The notes under the pieces: generated by a model
The model's input: only the letters and a program-made list of their open reading frames with translations
The model's database searches: none
What the model was told of the DNA's origin: nothing
In this document: piece after piece, positions 32,732-45,593 of the stretch
How positions within the stretch are numbered: the first letter of the stretch is position 1
Layout: the number at the start of each line of letters is the position of its first letter
Program-made: the position numbers and the translations under genes
Origin: Streptomyces sp. NBC_01689
GTDB lineage: Bacteria; Actinomycetota; Actinomycetes; Streptomycetales; Streptomycetaceae
NCBI RefSeq assembly: GCF_036250675.1
Contig: NZ_CP109592.1
Location: 7,688,001-7,752,000, forward strand
Length of the DNA stretch: 64,000 bases
Direction of reading: 5' to 3'

Positions 32732-33346
32732 ATGGCGAACCAGTCCCGCCCCAAGGTCAAGAAGTCGCGTGCCCTCGGCATCGCGCTGACCCCGAAGGCC
32801 GTCAAGTACTTCGAGGCCCGCCCCTACCCGCCGGGCGAGCACGGCCGTGGCCGCAAGCAGAACTCGGACTACAAGGTCCGTCTGCTCGAGAAGCAGCGTC
32901 TGCGCGCGCAGTACGACGTGTCCGAGCGCCAGCTCGTCCGCGCCTACGAGCGTGCCGCCAAGACGCAGGGCAAGACCGGTGAGGCCCTGGTCATCGAGCT
33001 GGAGCGTCGTCTCGACGCGCTGGTCCTTCGTTCGGGCATCGCCCGCACGATCTACCAGGCCCGTCAGATGGTCGTTCACGGCCACATCGAGGTCAACGGC
33101 GGCAAGGTCGACAAGCCGTCGTTCCGTGTCCGTCCCGACGACGTCGTGATGGTCCGCGAGCGCAGCCGCAGCAAGACGCTGTTCGAGGTCGCCCGCGCCG
33201 GTGGGTTCGCCCCCGACGGCGAGACCCCGCGCTACCTCCAGGTGAACCTCGCCGCCCTGGCCTTCCGCCTGGACCGCGAGCCGAACCGCAAGGAGATCCC
33301 GGTGATCTGCGACGAGCAGCTCGTCGTCGAGTACTACGCCCGCTGA
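32732..33346 (+). CDS. rpsD: 30S ribosomal protein S4
   Basis: Primary 16S rRNA-binding protein and, in other bacteria, a translational autoregulator. 204 aa from ATG 32732, with AGGTG 9 bases upstream. It has the S4 N-terminal domain and the S4 RNA-binding fold ([38 protein letters not shown]). It lacks the N-terminal CxxC zinc motif found in some S4 proteins (zinc-free C-minus form). It stands alone rather than in the alpha operon, as usual in Streptomyces. Confidence 0.97.
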   Translation: MANQSRPKVKKSRALGIALTPKAVKYFEARPYPPGEHGRGRKQNSDYKVRLLEKQRLRAQYDVSERQLVRAYERAAKTQGKTGEALVIELERRLDALVLRSGIARTIYQARQMVVHGHIEVNGGKVDKPSFRVRPDDVVMVRERSRSKTLFEVARAGGFAPDGETPRYLQVNLAALAFRLDREPNRKEIPVICDEQLVVEYYAR

Positions 33347-33379
33347 TCATCGGTCCGCGGACGTAGCACCACCTGCGCG

Positions 33380-35548
33380 TCAGCCCGTCGTCCCGCCGCC
33401 CTTCGAGGTGCGCGAGACGGCGGGTTCGTGCGTTTCCGGGGCCGGCCCGAGCGGTGCGGGCACCCCGCCCGGCGGCCGCTGTCCGGGCCGCCGCAGCGCC
33501 CGTGCCACCGCCGCCTCCCGCCCGAGCCGCTCCCCGGCGCGCACGCACTCCGCGTAGCGTTCGTCGCCCAGCGCCTCCCTGGCGCCGGCCTCGCACCGCT
33601 CGTGCGGCACGTTGTAGTAGGCCGAGCCGAACAGCGGCAGCCCCACCGACGGCCACAGCCGGGCGGCCGCCCCCTGCAGCACCGCTGCCTCGGCCGGATC
33701 GCCCTGTACGGCCGTGACCAGCGCCAGCAGCTCCAGCGCGAGAACCGTGCCGAGCAGGTCGTGGAAGGTGTGCGCGATTTCCAGGCACCGGACCAGGAGA
33801 TTCCGGGCACGGGCCGGATCCTCCGCGGCCAGGGCCTCGTACGCGAGCACGTACAGCGCGTACGCCAGCGTCCAGCGCTCCCCGTGGTCCTCGCACACCC
33901 GGCGGACGTCCTCGCACAGCTTCACCGCGGCCGGCATGTCGCCCTGGAACGCCAGCGCCATCGCCAGCTCGACCTGCCCCATCAGCACATTGCTGTTGAG
34001 CTCGCCGATCTCGTGGTAGCGGTCCAGCGCCGAGCGCAGCAGCGTCTCCGCCCGCCGCATGTCGTCGCCGACCAGCGCGAGACAGCCGGACCGGTGCTCG
34101 GCGTAGGCCAGCGCGATCGGGTTGCCGGTGCGCAACGCCTCGTCCCGGCACTCCTGGAGCGCGGTCAGCGCGGAGACCGTGTCGCCCTGCAGGATCGCGA
34201 CATAGCCGAGCACCCACAGGGCCTTGAGCCGCGACTGCTCCCGGTCGCCGTCGAGTTCCACACCGCGTTCCAGCCAGTGCCGCCCCTCCGCCAGCCGGCC
34301 GCAGCCCACCCAGTAGAACCACAGGCTGCCCGCGAGGTACTGGCCCAGATGCGTCTCGCCCGGCTCGGTCAGGCAGTACTCCAGGGCGCGGCGCAGGTTC
34401 GGCAGCTCCGCCTCGACCCGCGCGGCCACCTCGGCCTGCCGCGGCGAGAACCAGTCCAGTTCGCACCAGGTCGCCAGACCCATGTACCAGTCGCGGTGGC
34501 GGCGGCGCAGCCGGTCCGCGTCCCCCGACGCCGTCAGCCAGTCCGCGCCGTACGCCCGGACCGAGTCCAGCATCCGGTAGCGCGGGCCCGCCGGTGTCTC
34601 CTCGCGGGCCAGCACGGACTGCGCGAGCAGCGACCCGAGCACGTCCAGGACCTGGTCGGCGTGGAGTCCGCCACCGCCGCACACGTACTCGGCGGCCTCC
34701 AGGTCGAACCGGCCGGCGAACACCGAAAGCCGCGACCACAGCAGCCGCTCCTCGGACGTGCACAGCTCGTGGCTCCAGCCGATCGCCGTGCGCAGCGTCT
34801 GGTGCCGCGGCAGGGCGTCCCGTCCGCCGCCGGTCAGGAGCCGGAAGCGGTCCTCCAGCCGTGCCAGCAGCTGGGCGGGGGAGAGCGCGCTGAGCCGGCC
34901 CGCGGCCAGCTCGACGGCGAGCGGGATGCCGTCCAGCCGGCGGCAGAGTTCCCGCACGTCCGACCGGTTGCCGTCGTCCACGGCGAACCCGGGCACCCGG
35001 GCCGCCGCCCGCTCCTCGAACAGCTCCACGGCCTCCGTGCCGTCCAGCGGCGCCAGCGGGAACAGCCGTTCGCCCTCGATCTCCAGCGGTCGGCGTCCCA
35101 CCGCGAGCACCCGCAGCCCCGGCGTCCGGCGCAGCAGTTCGCCCACGAGCGCCGCGCACGCGTCCACCAGATGCTCGAACCCGTCGACGACCAGGAGGAG
35201 TTGACGCCCCGCGAGACGGTCGAGCAGCAGCTCGCGCGGGGGCCTCGACGTCTGGTCGGTCGGGCCGAGAGCCTCCACGACCGTGTACGCGACGAGGTCC
35301 GGATCCCGTACGGCGGCCAGCTCCGCCCGCCACACGCCGTCCCGCGCGTCCGAGCGGGCCGCCGCCCGGGCCGCGAGCCGCGACTTGCCGACGCCGCCCA
35401 CGCCGGTCACCGTGACCAGCCGGGATACCTCCAGGGCCGCGGTCAGCCGCGCGAGTTCGGCCGAACGCCCGACGAACGCGTCGAGTTCCAGGGGCAGATT
35501 GCCGCGCGGCGCACCGCCGGAGGGCCGGGGCCGGTCAAAATGCTGCAT
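33380..35548 (-). CDS. STAND-type ATPase with TPR region, no DNA-binding domain
   Basis: 722 aa from ATG 35548. The nucleotide-binding domain begins at FVGRSAELARL; Walker A is GVGGVGKSRLA (about 48-58), Walker B-like LLLVVDGFEHL, and GIPLAVELAAGRLS is the conserved GLPLAL-type motif of the NB-ARC/AfsR lineage. The C-terminal 350 residues form tetratricopeptide-like helical repeats. Relatives usually carry a SARP domain at the N-terminus or a LuxR HTH at the C-terminus; neither is visible here, and the protein ends in a Pro/Gly-rich tail. It is probably a signalling ATPase that works through a partner. Transcribed from a good promoter as a leaderless or near-leaderless mRNA. Confidence 0.85.
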   Translation of the reverse strand: MQHFDRPRPSGGAPRGNLPLELDAFVGRSAELARLTAALEVSRLVTVTGVGGVGKSRLAARAAARSDARDGVWRAELAAVRDPDLVAYTVVEALGPTDQTSRPPRELLLDRLAGRQLLLVVDGFEHLVDACAALVGELLRRTPGLRVLAVGRRPLEIEGERLFPLAPLDGTEAVELFEERAAARVPGFAVDDGNRSDVRELCRRLDGIPLAVELAAGRLSALSPAQLLARLEDRFRLLTGGGRDALPRHQTLRTAIGWSHELCTSEERLLWSRLSVFAGRFDLEAAEYVCGGGGLHADQVLDVLGSLLAQSVLAREETPAGPRYRMLDSVRAYGADWLTASGDADRLRRRHRDWYMGLATWCELDWFSPRQAEVAARVEAELPNLRRALEYCLTEPGETHLGQYLAGSLWFYWVGCGRLAEGRHWLERGVELDGDREQSRLKALWVLGYVAILQGDTVSALTALQECRDEALRTGNPIALAYAEHRSGCLALVGDDMRRAETLLRSALDRYHEIGELNSNVLMGQVELAMALAFQGDMPAAVKLCEDVRRVCEDHGERWTLAYALYVLAYEALAAEDPARARNLLVRCLEIAHTFHDLLGTVLALELLALVTAVQGDPAEAAVLQGAAARLWPSVGLPLFGSAYYNVPHERCEAGAREALGDERYAECVRAGERLGREAAVARALRRPGQRPPGGVPAPLGPAPETHEPAVSRTSKGGGTTG

Positions 35549-35557
35549 GGTGAACGG

Positions 35558-35587
35558 AGAGTACTGACCCGTACGCGTTCCGTACAA
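35558..35587 (-). promoter_or_regulatory. Promoter of the STAND/TPR gene
   Basis: On the minus strand: -35 TTGTAC (35587-35582), 18-base spacer, -10 TACTCT (35563-35558). The start codon at 35548 falls about where transcription should begin, and no Shine-Dalgarno is present. Confidence 0.55.
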
Positions 35588-35708
35588 TCGCCTGGCGCAA
35601 CTCCGGCCCTCGCGGCCGTTAATGCGGTACGGAGCGGAGGCCCCGGCGCGATAGGCTCGGGGGACGACTTTTCGATGTTCAGGCACGTACTAGGGAGCGG
35701 GTGCGACA

Positions 35709-36143
35709 GTGTCCGGTGGTGAGGTGGCCGGGATCCTGGTGGCCGTCTTCTGGGCGATCCTGGTGTCGTTCCTCGCCGTCGCGCTGGCGAGACTGGCCCA
35801 GACGCTCAGGGCGACCACCAAGCTCGTGGCGGACGTGACCGACCAGGCCGTCCCGTTGCTGGCCGACGCCTCGGAGGCCGTGCGCTCCGCGCAGACCCAG
35901 ATCGACCGGGTCGACGCCATCGCATCCGACGTCCAGGAGGTCACGTCGAACGCGTCGGCGCTCTCCACGACCGTCGCCTCCACCTTCGGCGGCCCGCTGG
36001 TCAAGGTCGCGGCGTTCGGTTACGGCGTCCGCCGGGCCATCGGTGGCCGCAAGGACAATGTGCCCGCCAGGGCCTCCCGTCGCACCGTGATCGTGGGCCG
36101 CGCCGTCCCGTCCGCGCGACGGGGAAAGCGGAAGAAGGACTGA
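35709..36143 (+). CDS. DUF948-like membrane-anchored protein
   Basis: 144 aa from GTG 35709 after AGGGAGCGG. One N-terminal membrane helix (VAGILVAVFWAILVSFLAVAL, residues 6-26), followed by a heptad-rich helical segment (about 30-90) of DUF948 type and a basic tail rich in Arg and Lys. Function not known. It is followed after 7 bases by another small protein gene, then alaS, forming a conserved actinobacterial trio between rpsD and alaS. Confidence 0.82.
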   Translation: MSGGEVAGILVAVFWAILVSFLAVALARLAQTLRATTKLVADVTDQAVPLLADASEAVRSAQTQIDRVDAIASDVQEVTSNASALSTTVASTFGGPLVKVAAFGYGVRRAIGGRKDNVPARASRRTVIVGRAVPSARRGKRKKD

Positions 36144-36150
36144 CGCAGCG

Positions 36151-36489
36151 ATGTTCCGCCGTACGTTCTGGTTCACCGCCGGCGCAGCCGCGGGCGTGTG
36201 GGCCACCACCAAGGTCAACCGCAAGCTCAGGCAGCTGACTCCGGAGAGCCTCGCCGCCCAGGCCGCGAACAAGGCGCTGGAGGCAGGGCACCGGCTCAAG
36301 GACTTCGCGCTCGACGTCCGCGAGGGCATGGCCCAGCGGGAGGCCGAACTCGACGACGCGCTCGGGCTCGGCGCCCCCGTCGACCCCGAACTTCCCGCAC
36401 CCCGGCGGTACGCCGCCATCGAGAACCATGACGATCCGAGGTATGTCGAGAGGTCGGCGTACTCGCACAACCGGAATGAGGACCACTGA
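36151..36489 (+). CDS. Small conserved hypothetical protein upstream of alaS
   Basis: 112 aa from ATG 36151. A short hydrophobic N-terminus ([15 protein letters not shown]) could be one membrane anchor; the rest is helical and charged, ending [12 protein letters not shown] recall similar proteins in this position in Streptomyces as a domain of unknown function. It overlaps alaS by one base (TGATG), so translation of alaS is probably coupled to it. Confidence 0.8.
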   Translation: MFRRTFWFTAGAAAGVWATTKVNRKLRQLTPESLAAQAANKALEAGHRLKDFALDVREGMAQREAELDDALGLGAPVDPELPAPRRYAAIENHDDPRYVERSAYSHNRNEDH

Positions 36490-39161
36490 TGGAGTCGGCC
36501 GAGATTCGCCGCCGCTGGTTGAGCTTCTACGAGGAGCGCGGTCACACCGTCGTTCCCTCGGCGTCGCTCATCGCGGACGACCCGACTCTGCTCCTGGTCC
36601 CCGCGGGCATGGTCCCCTTCAAGCCGTACTTCCTCGGTGAGGTCAAGCCGCCGTGGCCGCGCGCCACCAGCGTGCAGAAGTGTGTCCGTACGCCCGACAT
36701 CGAAGAGGTCGGCAAGACCACCCGCCACGGCACGTTCTTCCAGATGTGCGGCAACTTCTCCTTCGGCGACTACTTCAAGGAAGGCGCCATCACCTACGCC
36801 TGGGAGCTGCTCACCTCGCCCCAGGACAAGGGTGGTTACGGGCTCGACCCGGAGCGCCTGTGGATCACGGTCTACCTCGACGACGACGAGGCCGAGTCCA
36901 TCTGGCGCGACAAGATCGGCGTGCCCGCCGAGCGCATCCAGCGCCTCGGCAAGAAGGACAACTACTGGTCCATGGGCGTCCCGGGTCCGTGCGGCCCGTG
37001 CTCCGAGATCAACTACGACCGCGGTCCGGAGTTCGGCGTCGAGGGCGGTCCCGCCGTCAACGACGAGCGGTACGTGGAGATCTGGAACCTGGTCTTCATG
37101 CAGTACGAGCGCGGCGAGGGCACCTCGAAGGAGGACTTCGAGATCCTCGGCGAGCTGCCCAGCAAGAACATCGACACCGGCCTCGGTCTGGAACGCCTCG
37201 CCATGATTCTGCAGGACGTGCAGAACATGTACGAGATCGACACCTCCATGGCCGTCATCAAGAAGGCCACCGAGCTGACGGGCGTCGAGTACGGCGCCGC
37301 CCACGACTCCGACGTCTCGCTGCGAGTGGTAACCGACCACATGCGGACGTCCGTGATGCTCATCGGTGACGGCGTGAGCCCCGGCAACGAGGGCCGCGGA
37401 TACGTCCTGCGCCGCATCATGCGCCGCGCCATCCGCAACATGCGGCTGCTCGGGGCCACGGGACCGGTCGTCAAGGACCTCATCGACGTCGTGATCGAGA
37501 TGATGGGCCGGCAGTACCCGGAGCTCGTCACCGACCGGCAGCGCATCGAGACCGTGGCCCTCGCCGAGGAGGCCGCCTTCCTCAAGACCCTGAAGGCCGG
37601 CACGAACATCCTCGACACGGCCATCACGGACACCAAGGAGTCCGGCGGCACGGTGCTCGCCGGCGACAAGGCGTTCCTGCTCCACGACACCTGGGGCTTC
37701 CCGATCGACCTCACCCTGGAGATGGCCGCCGAGCAGGGCCTGTCGGTGGACGAGGACGGTTTCCGCCGTCTGATGAAGGAGCAGCGGGACAAGGCCAAGG
37801 CCGACGCCCGGGCCAAGAAGACCGGCCACGCCGACCTGGGCGCCTACCGGCAGATCGCCGACGCCTCCGGTGAGACCGACTTCATCGGGTACGACCGGAC
37901 CGAGGGCGAGTCGACGATCGTCGGCATCCTCGTCGACGGTGTGTCCTCGCCCGCCGCCACCGAGGGCGACGAGGTCGAGATCGTCCTCGACCGCACCCCG
38001 TTCTACGCCGAGGGCGGCGGCCAGATCGGCGACACCGGGCGCATCAGGGTGGACAGCGGCGCGATCGTCGAGATCCGCGACTGCCAGAAGCCCGTCCCGG
38101 GGGTCTACGTCCACAAGGGCGTCGTCCAGGTCGGCGAGGTCACCGTCGGCGCGCAGGCCCAGGCCACCATCGACACCCGTCGGCGGACCGCCATCGCCCG
38201 CGCCCACTCGGCCACCCACCTCACCCACCAGGCCCTGCGTGACGCCCTCGGCCCGACGGCCGCCCAGGCCGGCTCCGAGAACCAGCCGGGCCGCTTCCGC
38301 TTCGACTTCGGTTCGCCCTCGGCCGTCCCCACGGCCGTCATGACCGACGTCGAGCAGAAGATCAACGAGGTGCTCGCCCGGGACCTGGACGTGCACGCCG
38401 AGATCCTCAGTCTCGACGAGGCCAAGAAGCAGGGCGCCATCGCCGAGTTCGGCGAGAAGTACGGCGAGCGGGTGCGCGTCGTGACCATCGGCGACTTCTC
38501 CAAGGAGCTGTGCGGCGGGACGCACGTCCACAACACCGCGCAGCTGGGCCTGGTCAAGCTGCTCGGCGAGTCCTCGATCGGCTCCGGTGTGCGCCGCATC
38601 GAGGCCCTGGTCGGCGTCGACGCCTACAACTTCCTCGCCAAGGAGCACACGGTCGTCGCTCAGCTCCAGGAGCTGGTCAAGGGCCGTCCGGAGGAGCTGC
38701 CGGAGAAGATCTCGGCCATGCTCGGCAAGCTGAAGGACGCCGAGAAGGAGATCGAGAAGTTCCGCGCGGAGAAGGTCCTGCAGGCCGCCGCCGGTCTCGC
38801 CGGGTCCGCCAAGGACGTCCGCGGTGTCGCGCTGGTCACCGGCCAGGTGCCGGACGGCACCGGCGCGGACGACCTGCGCAAGCTGGTCCTCGACGTCCGG
38901 GGCCGCATCCAGGGAGACCGGGCCGTCGTCGTGGCCCTGTTCACCACCGCCGGCGGCCGGCCGCTCACGGTCATCGCCACCAACGAGGCGGCCCGCGAGC
39001 GCGGTCTCAAGGCCGGGGACCTGGTCCGCACGGCCGCCAAGACCCTCGGTGGTGGCGGTGGCGGCAAGCCGGACGTCGCCCAGGGCGGCGGCCAGAACCC
39101 GGACGCCATCGGCGACGCCATGGACGCCGTCGAACGCCTGGTCGGCGAGACGGCCAAGTGA
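36489..39161 (+). CDS. alaS: Alanyl-tRNA synthetase
   Basis: Class II synthetase with editing and C-terminal domains; 890 aa from ATG 36489. Visible: the [12 protein letters not shown] catalytic block, GLGLERLAM, the editing-domain HxxxH within [17 protein letters not shown] near residue 672, the oligomerisation coiled coil and a DHHA1-type Gly-rich end ([20 protein letters not shown]). All four metal-binding residues of the editing site appear intact. Overlaps ruvX by 4 bases. Confidence 0.97.
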   Translation: MESAEIRRRWLSFYEERGHTVVPSASLIADDPTLLLVPAGMVPFKPYFLGEVKPPWPRATSVQKCVRTPDIEEVGKTTRHGTFFQMCGNFSFGDYFKEGAITYAWELLTSPQDKGGYGLDPERLWITVYLDDDEAESIWRDKIGVPAERIQRLGKKDNYWSMGVPGPCGPCSEINYDRGPEFGVEGGPAVNDERYVEIWNLVFMQYERGEGTSKEDFEILGELPSKNIDTGLGLERLAMILQDVQNMYEIDTSMAVIKKATELTGVEYGAAHDSDVSLRVVTDHMRTSVMLIGDGVSPGNEGRGYVLRRIMRRAIRNMRLLGATGPVVKDLIDVVIEMMGRQYPELVTDRQRIETVALAEEAAFLKTLKAGTNILDTAITDTKESGGTVLAGDKAFLLHDTWGFPIDLTLEMAAEQGLSVDEDGFRRLMKEQRDKAKADARAKKTGHADLGAYRQIADASGETDFIGYDRTEGESTIVGILVDGVSSPAATEGDEVEIVLDRTPFYAEGGGQIGDTGRIRVDSGAIVEIRDCQKPVPGVYVHKGVVQVGEVTVGAQAQATIDTRRRTAIARAHSATHLTHQALRDALGPTAAQAGSENQPGRFRFDFGSPSAVPTAVMTDVEQKINEVLARDLDVHAEILSLDEAKKQGAIAEFGEKYGERVRVVTIGDFSKELCGGTHVHNTAQLGLVKLLGESSIGSGVRRIEALVGVDAYNFLAKEHTVVAQLQELVKGRPEELPEKISAMLGKLKDAEKEIEKFRAEKVLQAAAGLAGSAKDVRGVALVTGQVPDGTGADDLRKLVLDVRGRIQGDRAVVVALFTTAGGRPLTVIATNEAARERGLKAGDLVRTAAKTLGGGGGGKPDVAQGGGQNPDAIGDAMDAVERLVGETAK

Positions 39162-39679
39162 GCACGGGCGGACCCGTGGGCACGAACGGTCCGGGCGACG
39201 GTGACGGCCGGGGCATGCGCCGCGGCCGTCGGCTCGCGATCGACGTCGGGGACGCGCGGATCGGGGTCGCCTCGTGCGATCCCGACGGGATCCTCGCGAC
39301 TCCGGTCGAGACCGTACCGGGCCGGGACGTGCCCGCCGCCCAGCGCCGGCTTCGGCAGCTGGTCGAGGAGTACGAGCCGATCGAGGTCGTCGTCGGCCTG
39401 CCCCGCTCCCTCAAGGGGGGCGAGGGCCCGGCCGCCGTGAAGGTCCGGGGCTTCGCCCAGGAGCTCGCCCGGTCGATCGCGCCGGTCGCGGTGCGGCTCC
39501 TCGACGAGAGAATGACCACGGTGACCGCCAGTCAGGGACTGCGCGCCTCCGGCGTGAAGTCCAAGAAGGGCAGGTCGGTCATCGACCAGGCGGCCGCTGT
39601 GATCATCCTTCAACAGGCTCTGGAATCCGAACGGGTGTCAGGTAATCCACCTGGCGAGGGCGTCGAAGTGGTCATCTGA
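39158..39679 (+). CDS. ruvX: RuvX/YqgF-family putative Holliday junction resolvase or rRNA nuclease
   Basis: 173 aa from GTG 39158, overlapping the alaS stop (GTGA); ATG 39215 ([15 protein letters not shown]) is an alternative start giving the typical length. RNase H-like fold with [23 protein letters not shown] and LLDERMTT carrying the expected acidic residues. The family acts in 16S rRNA 5'-end maturation and has been proposed as a resolvase. In an operon between alaS and mltG as in mycobacteria. Confidence 0.92.
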   Translation: MSTGGPVGTNGPGDGDGRGMRRGRRLAIDVGDARIGVASCDPDGILATPVETVPGRDVPAAQRRLRQLVEEYEPIEVVVGLPRSLKGGEGPAAVKVRGFAQELARSIAPVAVRLLDERMTTVTASQGLRASGVKSKKGRSVIDQAAAVIILQQALESERVSGNPPGEGVEVVI

Positions 39680-39801
39680 TCGCGATACGGTAACGTTCCG
39701 CGCGGCGTGGTGGTGTTCGAACAGCCACCGCACAGCGAAAGAGGCGAACGGGAGCCGAGCAACAGCGCCAGCCGCCACCGTCTCTCGGCTCTAGGGGATC
39801 G

Positions 39802-41583
39802 ATGACTGAGTATGGCCGGGGCCCAGGCTCCGAACCGTGGCATCCGGAGGACCCGTTGTACGGGGACGGCGGATGGGGAGGCCAGGCCGCCGACGGCCAG
39901 GCCCCCTACGGCGGCCAGCCGCAGCACTATCCACAGCAGCCGCAACAGCAGCAGGCGCAGTACGGCGACTGGAGCGACGGTCAGCAGGGCGGCTACGGCG
40001 GGCAGCAGTTCGATGCCACGGGCCGGCACCACCAGGGGCAGCAGTACCCCGGTCAGGGACAGCAGCACTACGGCGGTCAGGGGCAGCAGCAGTACGCGGG
40101 GCAGTACACCGGCCACGACCAGCAGCAGTACGTCGACCCGGGACAGCAGCAGTACCACGGGCAGGACCAGCAGCAGTACCACGACGGTGGCTGGGACAAC
40201 GGGACGCAGCACCAGGTCGCGTACGCCCCCGACCCGACGGACCCGTACGCGAACCAGGCCGCGGCCTACGGCGGTGAGCAGCCCGACTTCTACAACACCC
40301 CCGACGCCTACCCGCCGCCGGAACCGCCCGCCCGCAGGCGCGCCGAGCCCGAACCGGCCCCGACCGACTGGGACCCGGGCCCGGACCAGGGCGAGCACGC
40401 CTTCTTCGCGGGCGGCGACGACGATGACGACGACTCCCCGGACGACGATCCGAAGGCCGGCCGCGGCGACCGGAAGGGCCGGGGCGGCAAGGGCGGCACG
40501 ACCAAGAAGCGCCGCAGCGGCTGCGCCTGCCTGGTGGTCGTGCTCGTCTTCGGCGGCGGTGTCGGCGGTGTCGGTTACTTCGGGTATCAGTTCTACCAAA
40601 AACGTTTCGGTCCGGCCCCGGACTACGTGGGCGACGGCTCCGGCGAGGTGACGGTCAACATCCCCAAGGGGTCGGGCGGCTTCGCGATCGGACAGGCACT
40701 GAAGCAGGCCGGCGTCATCAAGAGCGTCGACGCCTTCGTCTCCGCCCAGCAGACCAACCCCGACGGCACGAGGATCCAGGCCGGGGCCTATCTGCTGAGG
40801 AAAGGCATGTCGGCCGCCAGCGCCGTCAAGCTCATGCTCGACCCCAAGAGCCAGAACAACGTGGTCGTCGCCCCCGGACAGCGCAACGTCATCATCTACA
40901 AGAAGATCGACGAGAAACTCGCGCTTCCCGACGGCACCACCGCCAAGATCGCCAAGAAGGAGTACAAGAGCTTCGGTCTCCCCAGCTGGGCGAACGACAA
41001 CAAGGAGATCAAGGACCCGCTGGAAGGATTCCTCTACCCGGCGACCTACCCCGCGGCCAAGGGGATGAAGCCCGAGACCGTCCTGAAGCAGATGGTCGGA
41101 CAGGCCACCCAGACCTACCGGAAGCTGAATCTCGAGGCGAAGGCCAAGGACCTCGACCTCGCCGACCCGCTGCAGCTCGTCACGGTCGCGAGCCTGGTCC
41201 AGGCCGAGGGCAAGACCCACGACGACTTCCGCAAGATGGCCGAGGTGATCTACAACCGCCTCAAGTCGACGAACACGGAGACCAACCAGCTGCTCCAGTT
41301 CGACTCGACCTTCAACTACCTCAAGGGCCAGAGCAACATCCACATCAGTGAGTCCGAGATCAACAGCAACAAGGACCCGTACAACACCTACACCAGCAAG
41401 GGTCTGCCGCCCGGTCCCATCGGAAACCCCGGCGACGACGCGTTCAAGGCGGCGCTCAACCCGACCGACGACGGCTGGATCTACTTCGTGGCGACCGACG
41501 GCCAGAACAACACCGAATTCGCCAAGACCTACGCCGAATTCCAGAGGCTCAAGGACAAGTTCAATGAGAGCTCGGGCCGCTGA
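39802..41583 (+). CDS. mltG: Endolytic murein transglycosylase MltG with Gln-rich cytoplasmic domain
   Basis: Cleaves nascent glycan strands at the outer membrane face, setting peptidoglycan chain length. 593 aa from ATG 39802. Residues about 35-135 are a Gln/Tyr/Gly-rich cytoplasmic segment with repeated QQQY units, then a Pro-rich part, an Asp run (about 205-215), a basic patch and one membrane helix (about 238-260). The extracellular YceG domain follows: VNIPKGSGGFAIGQAL (LysM-like) and the catalytic Glu near residue 469 in ASLVQAEGKT. Its last 20 bases overlap aroE. Confidence 0.94.
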   Translation: MTEYGRGPGSEPWHPEDPLYGDGGWGGQAADGQAPYGGQPQHYPQQPQQQQAQYGDWSDGQQGGYGGQQFDATGRHHQGQQYPGQGQQHYGGQGQQQYAGQYTGHDQQQYVDPGQQQYHGQDQQQYHDGGWDNGTQHQVAYAPDPTDPYANQAAAYGGEQPDFYNTPDAYPPPEPPARRRAEPEPAPTDWDPGPDQGEHAFFAGGDDDDDDSPDDDPKAGRGDRKGRGGKGGTTKKRRSGCACLVVVLVFGGGVGGVGYFGYQFYQKRFGPAPDYVGDGSGEVTVNIPKGSGGFAIGQALKQAGVIKSVDAFVSAQQTNPDGTRIQAGAYLLRKGMSAASAVKLMLDPKSQNNVVVAPGQRNVIIYKKIDEKLALPDGTTAKIAKKEYKSFGLPSWANDNKEIKDPLEGFLYPATYPAAKGMKPETVLKQMVGQATQTYRKLNLEAKAKDLDLADPLQLVTVASLVQAEGKTHDDFRKMAEVIYNRLKSTNTETNQLLQFDSTFNYLKGQSNIHISESEINSNKDPYNTYTSKGLPPGPIGNPGDDAFKAALNPTDDGWIYFVATDGQNNTEFAKTYAEFQRLKDKFNESSGR

Positions 41584-42403
41584 CGCCCGCCGGGCGGCGG
41601 TCCTCGGATCGCCGATCGCCCATTCCCTCTCCCCGGTGCTGCACCGCGCCGCCTACCGGGAACTGGGACTCGACGACTGGTCCTACGACCGTTTCGAGGT
41701 CGACGAGGAGGCACTGCCGGGCTTCCTGGAGGAACTCGGCGGCGAGTGGGCCGGCCTGTCGCTGACCATGCCGCTCAAGCGGGCCGTCATCCCGCTGCTC
41801 GACTCCGTCAGCGAGACGGCGGCTTCCGTCGAGGCGGTCAACACCGTCGTCCTCACGGACGACGGACGCCGCGTCGGCGACAACACGGACATCCCCGGCA
41901 TGGTCGCCGCGCTGCGCGAGCACGGTGTCGAGCAGGTGGAGTCCGCCGCCGTCCTGGGCGCCGGAGCCACCGCCTCGTCGGCGCTGGCCGCCCTGGCACG
42001 CGTCTGCACCGGCGAGGTCGTCGCCTACGTCCGCAGCGCCGAGCGCGCCGCCGAGATGCGGCGGTGGGGCGAACGGCTCGACGTGCCGGTCCGTACCGCC
42101 GACTGGGCGGACGCGGAGCAGGCCCTGCGCGCCCCCCTGGTGATCGCCACCACCCCGGCGGGCACCACGGACGCGCTGGCCGCCGCGGTCCCCGAGCGGC
42201 CCGCCACCCTCTTCGACGTGCTCTACGACCCCTGGCCCACCGCGCTCGCCGCCCGCTGGTCGGCGTACGGCGGTGCCGTCGTCGGAGGGCTCGACCTGCT
42301 CGTGCACCAGGCCGTGCTGCAGGTCGAGAGGATGACCGGACGCTCCCCGGCCCCCCTGGGCGCCATGCGGAAGGCGGGCGAGCACGCGCTCGCCAGGCGC
42401 TGA
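41564..42403 (+). CDS. aroE: Shikimate dehydrogenase
   Basis: Reduces 3-dehydroshikimate to shikimate with NADPH. 279 aa from ATG 41564 inside the 3' end of mltG. Shikimate-binding SHSLSP-type motif AHSLSPVLH, catalytic Lys in LTMPLKRAVI, and Asp in GDNTDIPG. The Rossmann Gly motif is GAGATASS, followed by GGLDLLVHQAV near the end. Starts the aroE-aroC-aroK-aroB cluster; a 200-base gap separates it from aroC. Confidence 0.93.
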   Translation: MRARAADARRAAVLGSPIAHSLSPVLHRAAYRELGLDDWSYDRFEVDEEALPGFLEELGGEWAGLSLTMPLKRAVIPLLDSVSETAASVEAVNTVVLTDDGRRVGDNTDIPGMVAALREHGVEQVESAAVLGAGATASSALAALARVCTGEVVAYVRSAERAAEMRRWGERLDVPVRTADWADAEQALRAPLVIATTPAGTTDALAAAVPERPATLFDVLYDPWPTALAARWSAYGGAVVGGLDLLVHQAVLQVERMTGRSPAPLGAMRKAGEHALARR

Positions 42404-42603
42404 GCACCCTGCGGCCCCTCCCGCCGGACACCCTCCGGTCAGGGCGGACACGTCCGTCTGATGGACCTGAGGCCGGACAGGGGGCCCGGCCATGGGAGGA
42501 TCGGGGGTGGCGGGCCAGGGCCGCGCACCCGGTCGCGCCGTCGCCGTACGCGAGGACGCGTGTACGCAGCAGCAGTACCAGGGCGCGAGCATGAGGAGCA
42601 CCG

Positions 42604-45391
<2,788 letters not shown>

Positions 45392-45445
45392 CACCCAACG
45401 GGCCCTCACTTGGGCGGGTTTGCCCTCGCCTCACGGGCACTTCTC

Positions 45446-45485
45446 ACCTTCCCCGGCCGTTCACACAACGGCGGCCGGGGAAGGT
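45446..45485 (+). terminator. Large hairpin after aroB
   Basis: Perfect 14-bp stem (45446-45459 with 45472-45485) around a 12-base loop. A competing register pairs GCCGTT with AACGGC in its centre. Probable terminator of the aro operon. Confidence 0.7.
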
Positions 45486-45593
45486 ACCGTTCGGTAGGGG
45501 CGCCTCCCGCGCCCTCCGGGGCGGGGAGAGCGGGTCGGGACCGAGGCCCCGCTCGCCAGCGCCCATCGCCTGTACGAGACGGAGTGGCACCGG

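Noticed and set aside
32355..32789. A 144-codon frame across the rarA-rpsD gap
   Set aside because: It begins inside rarA and runs into rpsD out of frame, has no Shine-Dalgarno, and its composition is unlike real proteins here.
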